A DNA stretch of 35,067 nt from Candidatus Woesearchaeota archaeon (GTDB lineage: Archaea; Nanobdellota; Nanobdellia; SCGC-AAA011-G17; PNOQ01). Made by a program: the position numbers and the translations under genes. Position 1 is the stretch's first letter, and each line of letters starts with the position of its first letter. Under the pieces are notes generated by a model, which did not search any database, was not told the origin of the DNA, and saw only the letters and a program-made list of their open reading frames with translations. Below are positions 24,092-32,400 of this stretch, one piece after another. Location: NCBI GenBank assembly GCA_018652625.1, contig JABIBT010000008.1:1-35067 (forward strand), given 5' to 3'.

Positions 24092-24150
24092 AGGATAAGT
24101 CGGTTTTGGCTTACTTATACCCGGAAGATTAATTCTGGGTTTGTTAAAAA
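24092..24150 (+). promoter_or_regulatory. Structured 5' leader of the uS15-eS1 mRNA
   Basis: The TATA box TTTATAAA at 24061-24068 predicts transcription from about 24092, so this mRNA has a leader of about 58 bases. The leader is almost all hairpin. One stem can be ATAAGT/ACTTAT (24095-24100 with 24113-24118) or, alternatively, AAGTC/GGCTT (24097-24101 with 24108-24112). A second is CCCGGAA/TTCTGGG (24120-24126 with 24133-24139). The second holds a G-U pair next to a G-C pair. Autoregulation by uS15 is a possibility. Confidence 0.5.
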
Positions 24151-24606
24151 ATGGCACGTATGTACTCAAGAAGGAAAGGAAAAAGCGGAAGTACTAAGCC
24201 CACAGATAAGAAAAAGAAAACGTGGATGAAGTATGATGCTAAAGAAGCAGAGAGTTTAGTTTTAAAATTATCTAAAACTGGACTAACAAAATCTCAAATA
24301 GGTTTGGCTTTAAGAGATTCATATGGTATTCCAGATATTAAGATTATAACTAAAAAGAGCATTAGTAAAATTCTAGAGAAAAATAAACTAGAGGCAGAGT
24401 TGCCAGAAGATTTGAATGCACTAATTAAAAAAGATATTCAGTTAATTAAACATTTTGAGTCAAATAAACAAGATATGCCTGCTAAAAGAGGTATAAGATT
24501 GACAGAGAGTAAAATTAATAGATTAGTTAAGTATTATAAGAAAAAAGGTAGATTACCAAAAGATTGGGTATTTGATAAAGATAAAGCTAGATTGTTAGTA
24601 GGATAA
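24151..24606 (+). CDS. rps15: 30S ribosomal protein uS15
   Basis: This primary 16S rRNA-binding protein is in its long archaeal/eukaryal form (151 residues). The N-terminal extension MARMYSRRKGKSGSTKP comes before the core. The family core carries GLTKSQIGLALRDSYGIPD, and the C-terminal helices include RLTESKINRLVKYYKKKG. It is followed two bases later by eS1, with which it is surely co-transcribed. It has a structured leader. Confidence 0.96.
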   Translation: MARMYSRRKGKSGSTKPTDKKKKTWMKYDAKEAESLVLKLSKTGLTKSQIGLALRDSYGIPDIKIITKKSISKILEKNKLEAELPEDLNALIKKDIQLIKHFESNKQDMPAKRGIRLTESKINRLVKYYKKKGRLPKDWVFDKDKARLLVG

Positions 24607-24607
24607 A

Positions 24608-25225
24608 ATGGCTAAAGATAAAAAAGGAAATAAAAAGGAAAAAAAGAAGAAAATCATTAGAAAGACTAATGTTGCCATTAAAAAGAAAAAGAAAAAATGG
24701 GTAAGTTTAATGGCCCCAAAAGAATTTGGTGGCGGAGAGCTTGGAGAAAGCCTTGTTGTTGATCCTAAAGATTTAGTTGGAAGAAATGTTATTACGAGTT
24801 TATCTAATCTGAATAGAGGTAAGAATTTTGCTATAAAAATTATTTTTAGAGGGAAGGAAATAATTGATGGAAATTGTTTATGTGAGCCCATGGGTTATTA
24901 TGTTTTGAATAGTTTTGCTAGAAGAGTTGTTAAGAAAGGTAAAACTAAAATCTTTAAATCTTTGAAGTTGAAAACTAAGGATAATGTCGATGTTGTCTTG
25001 AAAATTGTTCTAGTTACTAGAAGAAAAATTACTGGTGGAGTTTCTGCAAAGGTTAGAGCAGAGCTTGATAGTTTTTTAAGTGAAACTGTTAAGAAAGCTG
25101 ACTTTATGTTCACATTAGATTCGATTATAAATTATAGTTTCCAGAAAAAGATTAAGGAACAGATGAAGGGTATATATCCTGTTGGTTCTTTGGAAATTGT
25201 TATGTTTAGAAAGGTTTTTAAATAA
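24608..25225 (+). CDS. rps3ae: 30S ribosomal protein eS1 (S3ae)
   Basis: This archaeal/eukaryal 30S platform protein (205 residues) sits near the mRNA exit. A very lysine-rich N-terminus (residues 3-30) precedes KKWVSLMAPKEFGG, VGRNV, RGKEI and the C-terminal IYPVGSLEIVMFRKVF, all family hallmarks. It is the second gene of the uS15 transcript. A short T-rich stretch follows before the tRNA-Thr gene. Confidence 0.95.
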   Translation: MAKDKKGNKKEKKKKIIRKTNVAIKKKKKKWVSLMAPKEFGGGELGESLVVDPKDLVGRNVITSLSNLNRGKNFAIKIIFRGKEIIDGNCLCEPMGYYVLNSFARRVVKKGKTKIFKSLKLKTKDNVDVVLKIVLVTRRKITGGVSAKVRAELDSFLSETVKKADFMFTLDSIINYSFQKKIKEQMKGIYPVGSLEIVMFRKVFK

Positions 25226-25246
25226 ATTCTTTGTGTTTTAATTTAT

Positions 25247-25318
25247 GCCTCAGTAGCTCAGTGGTAGAGCATTTGGTTTGTAACCAAAAGGTCGTGGGTT
25301 CAAATCCCCCCTGAGGCT
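25247..25318 (+). tRNA. tRNA-Thr (TGT)
   Basis: The acceptor stem is GCCTCAG with CTGAGGC. The anticodon stem is TTTGG/CCAAA with loop TTTGTAA, giving anticodon TGT. The T arm has GTGGG-TTCAAAT-CCCCC. The discriminator is T, which is usual for archaeal tRNA-Thr. No CCA is encoded. Confidence 0.94.
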
Positions 25319-25357
25319 TTTACAATATATCATCAAGTAAATATAACTTTTTAAGTT

Positions 25358-25373
25358 AAGTGAGTATTCACTT
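25358..25373 (+). promoter_or_regulatory. Inverted repeat at the pyrG start
   Basis: AAGTGA-GTAT-TCACTT is a perfect six-base inverted repeat ending two bases before the pyrG ATG at 25376. It lies just downstream of the AT-rich promoter (about 25345-25355). It could be an operator or a 5'-end hairpin controlling CTP synthase, but there is no further evidence. Confidence 0.4.
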
Positions 25374-25375
25374 TT

Positions 25376-26959
25376 ATGGTTACTAAATGGATAGTTTTTT
25401 CTGGTGGAGTTATCTCTGGTTTGGGAAAGGGAATTGCCTCTGCTAGTGTTGGTGCATTGTTATCTAAAAAATATAAGATTATTTCTCTTAAGTGTGATGG
25501 CTATTTGAATGTTGATCCTGGAACTATGAATCCGGTAGAACATGGAGAAGTTTTTGTTCTTGAAGATGGTGGAGAAGTGGATATGGATTTTGGCCATTAT
25601 GAAAGATTTCTCAATATTAATTGTAAATCTGAGTGGAATCTTACTATGGGAAAGGTTTTTGATATTATTAGAAAAAAAGAGAGGAAAGGAGATTATCTTG
25701 GGAAGACTGTTCAATATGTTCCGCATGTTACTAATTTGATAAAAGATTGGTGGCTTAGTGTTGCTGAAAGGGAAAAAGCAGATATTGTTCTTTTGGAAAT
25801 TGGTGGAACTGTTGGAGATATAGAAAATGAACTTTATATTGAAGCAGCTAGACAATTAAAAAATCATGTTGGTGAAGATAACATTATGTATTCCCACCTA
25901 ACGTATGTTCCTCTTCCTTTTGGAGTTAAAGAACAAAAAACTAAACCTACTCAACAAAGTGTAAATCTTTTAAGACAAAGAGGAATAATACCAGATTTGA
26001 TAATTGGAAGATGTTCTAAACCTCTTACTGACCATATAAAAGAGAAAGTTGCTACTTATTGTGATGTAAAAAAAGAAGCGGTAATTTCTGGAGTGGATGT
26101 AGATTGTGTTTATAAAATTCCTTTAGTTTTTGAGAAAGAAGGAATCTTGAAAATAATTAAAGATAAACTTAAGATGAAAGTTAGTTCTGATTTAAGAAAG
26201 TGGAAGACTCTTGTTGAAAATATTGGAAAAGGTAAACTTGTCAGAATAGCTATTTGTGGGAAATATATGAAGTTAGAAGATTCTTATGCAAGTGTTGTTG
26301 AGGCGTTAAAACATTCTGATGCACATCTTGGTTGTAAGGTAGAAATATCTTTTATTGAAACTTCTGGCCTTAAAGATGCTAAAAAAGTTCTTGAAAATAT
26401 TGATGGAGTAATAGTTCCTGGAGGATTTGGAAAAAGAGGTTCTGAGGGAAAAATTAAGATTATTAAATATTGTCGTGAAAATAAAATTCCTTTTTTAGGC
26501 CTTTGCTATGGATTGCAATTAGCTACGGTTGAATTTGCTAGGAATGTTTGCGATTTGAAAAATTCAAATAGTACTGAAATAGATGAAAAAACAGAAAATC
26601 CAGTAATTGATATTTTACCAGAACAAAAAGAGGTTTTAGATAAGGGGGGAACTATGAGGCTTGGTTCTTATCCTGCCATATTAAAAAGAAATACTAAAGT
26701 TTTTAGTTTGTATGGTTCGGAAAAGGTTTCTGAGAGACATAGGCATAGATATGAAGTAAATCCAGAGTATTTGGAAATTTTAGAAAGTAATGGTTTGGTT
26801 TTTTCTGGAATGTCTCCCGATGGAAGGTTAGTTGAGTATATTGAATTAAAAGATCATCCTTTTTTTGTGGGTTGTCAAGGACATCCTGAATTGAAGTCTA
26901 GTTTACTTAGTCCTGCACCACTTTTTTATGGTTTTGTTAAGGCTGCTTTAGGAAGGTAA
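25376..26959 (+). CDS. pyrG: CTP synthase
   Basis: CTP synthase aminates UTP to CTP with glutamine and ATP, the last step of pyrimidine nucleotide synthesis. The 527-residue protein has the amidoligase domain with GGVISGLGKGIASASVG (9-25). A class I glutamine amidotransferase domain follows, with nucleophile C377 in FLGLCYG and the GHPE motif near residue 508. Length is normal. The gene stands alone with its own promoter and an inverted repeat at the start. Confidence 0.97.
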   Translation: MVTKWIVFSGGVISGLGKGIASASVGALLSKKYKIISLKCDGYLNVDPGTMNPVEHGEVFVLEDGGEVDMDFGHYERFLNINCKSEWNLTMGKVFDIIRKKERKGDYLGKTVQYVPHVTNLIKDWWLSVAEREKADIVLLEIGGTVGDIENELYIEAARQLKNHVGEDNIMYSHLTYVPLPFGVKEQKTKPTQQSVNLLRQRGIIPDLIIGRCSKPLTDHIKEKVATYCDVKKEAVISGVDVDCVYKIPLVFEKEGILKIIKDKLKMKVSSDLRKWKTLVENIGKGKLVRIAICGKYMKLEDSYASVVEALKHSDAHLGCKVEISFIETSGLKDAKKVLENIDGVIVPGGFGKRGSEGKIKIIKYCRENKIPFLGLCYGLQLATVEFARNVCDLKNSNSTEIDEKTENPVIDILPEQKEVLDKGGTMRLGSYPAILKRNTKVFSLYGSEKVSERHRHRYEVNPEYLEILESNGLVFSGMSPDGRLVEYIELKDHPFFVGCQGHPELKSSLLSPAPLFYGFVKAALGR

Positions 26960-26990
26960 GTTTTTTAAACTTTTAAATTAAATTTTTATT

Positions 26991-27365
26991 ATGAATTGGA
27001 AAAAAGAAACTGCTAGAGATTTGTTAGCTTTAGGAAGTATTCCTTTTTTTATTTTGGTTATGGCTAGATCTTTGGTTGGAGAGTACTATTTATTTATTTT
27101 TCAAACTTTAATTGCTTTAGTTTTCATTCATTTTATTGGCTGGAAATTAGATTTCAATAGACATTTAGCTAGAATGTTAGTTTTAGTTTTTTTCACTGTT
27201 TTATTTTATAATCAATTTATTTATTCTGTTTTTTCTGTTTTAGTTGGTTTGATTACTCTACTTAGTTTGTTTTATTTGAAAGAACCTGTGAAAAAAATTG
27301 GTTTTGGAATACTATTGGGAGTTTTAGCTAGTTTACTTGGTTATTACTTGGCTCCGTTAATTTAA
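26991..27365 (+). CDS. Small multi-pass membrane protein
   Basis: This 124-residue integral membrane protein has about four hydrophobic helices (roughly 13-28, 32-50, 60-88 and 100-122). They are separated by short loops, one of which carries DFNRHLARM. The basic N-terminus MNWKKE should be cytoplasmic. I do not recognise the family; a PAP2-like or simple DPANN membrane protein is possible. A TATA-like TTTTAAACTTTTAAA near 26960-26980 lies before it. Confidence 0.65.
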   Translation: MNWKKETARDLLALGSIPFFILVMARSLVGEYYLFIFQTLIALVFIHFIGWKLDFNRHLARMLVLVFFTVLFYNQFIYSVFSVLVGLITLLSLFYLKEPVKKIGFGILLGVLASLLGYYLAPLI

Positions 27366-27395
27366 TAAATAAAATATGACCTATTATTCTATTCT

Positions 27396-27469
27396 GAGCC
27401 TGTAGCTTAGCCTGGTGGAGCGTCACGTTGACTTCGTGAAGGTCGCCGGTTCGAATCCGGCCAGGCTCA
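27396..27469 (+). tRNA. tRNA-Val (GAC)
   Basis: The acceptor stem is GAGCCTG with CAGGCTC. The anticodon stem is TCACG/CGTGA with loop TTGACTT, giving anticodon GAC. The T arm is GCCGG-TTCGAAT-CCGGC. The discriminator is A. No CCA is encoded and no intron is seen. Confidence 0.93.
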
Positions 27470-27512
27470 TTTTAACGAAAAGTTTTATAAAGATAAAAAG
27501 AGGTTTTTAAGT

Positions 27513-29489
27513 ATGCAAAAAAGAGGCCAAGTAACTATTTATATTATTCTGGGAATTGTCATTTTAGTAGTGTTTGGATTAATCTTTTTTTTAAGAAATG
27601 AAATAGTAAAAAATGATTTCCAAAGTCAGTTAGCTAGAGTTAAAGTTCCTGAACAGATTCAACCAATAAAGAACTATGTTGATGAATGTTTGGAAGAAAC
27701 TATTATGTCTGGAGCCAGAAATATTGCATCAAAAGGGGGATATTTAGAAGTTCCTTTTGAAGACGTTCCTAGATCTGTTTTAAATCCTTTTTCTAATTCT
27801 TTAGAACTTGGGAGTTCGGGAGTGGCATATTGGTACTATAAAAGTGCAAACAATTTGGATAAAACCCAGGTTCCAACTATTGAAAGTATGGAAGAAGATT
27901 TAGAGGAGTACATTAATGATAATTTTGATTTCTGTTTGAAAGGTTTGGATAGATATTGGGAAGAAGGTTTTGAGATTTCTTATGAAGAAGATGTAACTAG
28001 TGAAGTTAATATTGAAGATTCGCATATAGAAGTTAAAGTTTTTACCCCAACAGATATTAAAAAAGATGATGTTGGGAAATATTTTGATCAACATTTAGTA
28101 GATGTGAATGTAAATTTAGGAAAATTATACAATTTGGCTGTGGATGTTTTTGAGGAAGAGAATGAGAACAAATTTTTAGAACATAAGACTATAGATATAA
28201 TGGTTGTTTATGATGAGATTCCCTATTCCAATACAGAATTTACTTGTAACAGATTGATATGGCAAAAATCTGAAGTTGCTAAAGATTTCAAAGATATTAT
28301 TAATTTAAATTTGGGGGCTTTGAGATTAGAAGGTTCTGATTATACTAAAACAAAAGAAGATAATGGTTATTTTGAAGTAGATGTACGTGCAGACGAAGAT
28401 ATTTCTACAAATTTTCAATATTTAACAAACTGGCCATTTGAATTGGATGTTTCTCCAAGCAAAGGAGATGTTTTGATGGGTGATGCAATAACTCAGGAAA
28501 ATTCAGATATTTATAAATATTTGAATTTATTTTTCTGTCTTAATAACTACCATTTTGTTTATGATGTTAAGTATCCTGTTTTGATAAGTTTGGAAGATGA
28601 TGAAGGATTTAGTTTCCAATATGCAACAATGGTTGTTGTTGATAATAACTATCCTGGAACTTATCCTGGAGAGATTATGAATTATGAATCCACTGGTGTT
28701 CTTGGAGAAGAGTTTTGTGGTAGCGGAATAAATACGATAAACGTTATGGCTGTAGATTCTGGTGATACTAGATTGTTGGAAGGCGTTGATATTAGTTATA
28801 GTTGTTTTAGTTCAAGCTGTTATGTTGGTAGAACTGGCTCTAGCGGAGAATTATCTAAGAAGTTCCCTGTGTGTGTTAATGGAAGAGTGTACGCAGATAA
28901 AGAAGGATATTATTCGGCTAGTGAAACTCTAAGCACAAATGAGGAATCTCAAATTTCTTTAGTTTTGGAGCCATACTATACTTTGGATTTAGAGATTAAG
29001 GTTGCTGATTTAGATACTGGTTTTATTAGAGAACTTAGTAATGATGAAAGTGTAATATTCCAATTTGAAAATGTTAACAATGGGTATAAAACAATGGTTA
29101 CTAATGAAGCAGATGAAGTTACATTAGTTGCTGGAGAATATGAAATTTTGACTTATTTGTTAAGGGCTGGAGATGCCGTAAAGATTGAGGGAGAAACTCA
29201 CGTTGAGTGCGTGGATGTTCCAAGATCCGGATTGTTAGGAATTATTGGACTTAATAGGGAAGAATGTTTTGAAGTCTCAAGCGAAGATAGTGAAGTAGAC
29301 CAGTTTGTTTCTGGAGGCTCTGCTTTTGAGTTTGGTTTTAGACATAATGATTTAATAAATTCAAATAAACTTACTTTGTATGCTATGCAGGACTTTGTTC
29401 CAACGAAACATAGTGAAATGTTATCAATTTTAAATAATATTCCTGGAAATAACTTAAGAGGAGGATTTGTTTACCCCGAGTTAGAATGA
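27513..29489 (+). CDS. Large anchored cell-surface protein with pilin-like N-terminus
   Basis: The 658-residue protein starts MQKRGQVTIYIILGIVILVVF. The KRGQ followed by a hydrophobic helix (about 8-27) recalls archaeal pilin-type class III signals, though no Glu+5 is visible. The remainder is acidic and should be extracellular. A cysteine-containing region around 400-450 (EEFCGSG, SYSCFSSSC) leads into Ig/carboxypeptidase-regulatory-like beta-domains (GRVYADKEGYYSASETL). It probably works with the giant protein downstream, whose ATG overlaps this stop. A TATA box TTTTATAAAG at about 27481-27490 gives a leaderless start. The function is unknown; adhesion or a surface structure is plausible. 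Confidence 0.65.
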   Translation: MQKRGQVTIYIILGIVILVVFGLIFFLRNEIVKNDFQSQLARVKVPEQIQPIKNYVDECLEETIMSGARNIASKGGYLEVPFEDVPRSVLNPFSNSLELGSSGVAYWYYKSANNLDKTQVPTIESMEEDLEEYINDNFDFCLKGLDRYWEEGFEISYEEDVTSEVNIEDSHIEVKVFTPTDIKKDDVGKYFDQHLVDVNVNLGKLYNLAVDVFEEENENKFLEHKTIDIMVVYDEIPYSNTEFTCNRLIWQKSEVAKDFKDIINLNLGALRLEGSDYTKTKEDNGYFEVDVRADEDISTNFQYLTNWPFELDVSPSKGDVLMGDAITQENSDIYKYLNLFFCLNNYHFVYDVKYPVLISLEDDEGFSFQYATMVVVDNNYPGTYPGEIMNYESTGVLGEEFCGSGINTINVMAVDSGDTRLLEGVDISYSCFSSSCYVGRTGSSGELSKKFPVCVNGRVYADKEGYYSASETLSTNEESQISLVLEPYYTLDLEIKVADLDTGFIRELSNDESVIFQFENVNNGYKTMVTNEADEVTLVAGEYEILTYLLRAGDAVKIEGETHVECVDVPRSGLLGIIGLNREECFEVSSEDSEVDQFVSGGSAFEFGFRHNDLINSNKLTLYAMQDFVPTKHSEMLSILNNIPGNNLRGGFVYPELE

Positions 29490-32400
29490 AAGATAAAATA
29501 GTAATGGCAATGTTTTGTATCTTTTTGATAATTTTTAGTAGTGTGAATGTTAGTGCTTTAAGTTTTGGAGGAAATGAGAAAGATGATTTGGGGGAGATAG
29601 TTCTAATCAACGTTGCAAATCCAGAAGATATGAGAATTAGTGCTGATTATGTGAGGAATAAAAAATTTCCATTAATTATACAACTAACCGGAACTACTTT
29701 GGAGAGTTTTTTATGGGGAAGTGATGGTTCTGAAGAGTTAACTACATTATTTGGTGGACTTAACATAGAAAGAATTCATATTGATAGAGATAGACTATCT
29801 AGATATGTTTCTGGAGTAAATGAAGTGGCTCCAGATGGAGGGTATTTTGTCAATCCGGATGGTAGCGTGGATTTAGGATATGTAAAAGTTGATATAAGAA
29901 AAATCCCAAAAGAAGAGGATTTACCCGATAGAATAGATTTAAATTTTACTGCTGAGATTTATTTTGATACCGATTCTAGCTTTAGCGTTTTTGGAAAGCA
30001 GGATTTGTTTTTGGAGTTGGATTCTAATAAAGATGATGGAGAAATTGGAAGTAGTGTTTGGGATGGAAGAGCAAGAATAGTTTTTTTGGAAATTAAAGGA
30101 GATAAAGCAACTTTCCAAGTTTATGATGGTGCCAATAGGAAACTAGGTGGTCCTTTTACTTTAAGACCTGGGCAACAACAAATACTTAGATTGAATGATG
30201 GTCCGGCATTTTTGGATAATCAAGTTAGATTTAAGCTGCAAGGAGTATATGGTTCTGAGAAAAAGGCTGAACTTAATATCTATAGAAATGGAAAATCTAT
30301 AGAAGTTACTTTAGTTGAAGGGATGAACCTTTATAGTGGAAGCGATTGGATTCTTGAAGATATAGAAAGAACCCAAGTGGAGTTAAGAAATTCTAAAACT
30401 AGAGAAAAAGTAATATTAAGTAAAGCAGATTTGGGAACACTAAAAATAGATGTTTGTGATGGTGTTAAACGTTTGGAGGTGGAGGATAATAAGGTATTTT
30501 TAGAAGAGTTTGATTTTGTTAAAGGTGAAGACTTTGAAGAAAAATTGAAGAGTGAGAGTATTAGTTTTTATTGTAGTGCTATTGATGAATATAAGAAAGC
30601 TTTGGAATTTTCTTTGGGCGAAGAATCTGCTGAATTGAAATTTAAGATTGCTGGTTTATATGAGCACCTTGGTGATACGGTTGCTGCTTTGGAAAATTAT
30701 GAAAGTATATCTTCTGGTTCTGAATTGTTTGAAGATGAGAAGATTCAAAACAAAATTAGTTATATTAGTGTTTTAGTTTCTGAAGAGATTACAAATTATA
30801 AAACATTAGATGATGGAGTTAATGTTTATTTGAAAGAAATTTCTTCAGAGGAAAAAGAAGGCACATATTTTGATTATGTTGAGGTGGTTGATGGTGTTCG
30901 ACAAAGTGAAAAAAGAGGTATGTTAAATGGAAAATCGATTATCAAGGGTAGTGGTGGAGATTGGTATGTTGATAGAATAAGGCCAGATGAAATTATTTTA
31001 GTTAAAAAATATGATGACAAAAAGAAAGAAGATTTGAAAGAAAGAGTAGATATTGGAGAAAATATTTTAGAAAAAGACATATTGATTGATATTAAAAATA
31101 TAAAAACTCCGTATAGTGTGGTTGTTAGTGCAATTCCTGGAGATGGTAGAAGTTATGGTGTGAGTCATTTTCAAGTTCATATTCCTGTTGAAAAGAGTGC
31201 TATACAGTGGACTCCTGAGCAAATTGACAATATGATTGAGAAGACACACAAAGCTATTGAAGATCTTGAGAACATTATGGATAAGTTAGGGAGTTTTATT
31301 AAAGGAATGAAAGCTGCTTGTTTTGGAATTTATAGTATCTTATTAATTAAGAATTCTTTCTTTAAAGATAGTGGAGCTAGGAAACAAGTCATTGAAGAAA
31401 GAGCAATATTATGTAAAAAAGAGATAAGTAGTAATGATCCAAGTTTACCATATAATCGGTTTGAAGATTGTATGGAGCATCACGTTGATGCAGATGAAGC
31501 TAAAATAAAAGATTTGACTAATATTAAAAAAGAAACAGATGAATTGTTTACAGGATTTAAGTCTACTGATGTTGAAAAAGTAAATAAAGTTGCTCAAAAG
31601 ATGGGTGTTGATAGTGAAGAATTAAATAACTTAATGAAATATAGTGATCAGACTGGAGTTACTTCGAAGGAAATTCAAAGATTGACTGAATTATCTTTGT
31701 ATGATAATGCTAAGTTTAAGGAAGAATGGGAGGGATATTCTGATAAAATTGATAAAGCGGTTAAACTTGATGAAAGAATAAAGTTTAATGAAGTTTCAGA
31801 GGATGATAAAGAGAGAATTCAAACTCTTGCTGCTCCGATTTTTGACTCAAGTAAACAAACAAAGATTGTTGGAATGGAAGGTCAAAGTACTATTCAAAAA
31901 GTAAATGCAAAATATTCTGATTCCAGTGGAAATGTCTATGAAGCCGGTTCTTTGACTATGGGAAAGGATAAATTTTATACAACTGGGGTGGATGGAAATG
32001 TAGTTGAGTTACAACAACGTATGGATGATTATGATGTGAATGTAGTTGAAATTGATGGTTTTTCTGTGTTTAGGGGAGAAGATGATAAATATTATTTATA
32101 TGATGGAAAAATAAATGAGCCGTATGCAAAAAGTTATTCTTCTTTGGGAGAGGAAAGAAAATTAGAAATAAATAAAGATGGAAAGTTATGGATTTTTCCG
32201 TTTAGATCAAAAACTACAGGTACTATATATGAAAAAATAGATAATGATTATGCAAACTATGTTGTTGTTAATTATGGAAAAACGGGTGGAATCCAATCCT
32301 ATACAATACATAATGTTGGCCCAAATGGAGAAATAGATTTTCCAAATAGTGTAGATGACAGTGTAGTTGCTCATATTTTAAATGTAGGCGATACCCGTAG

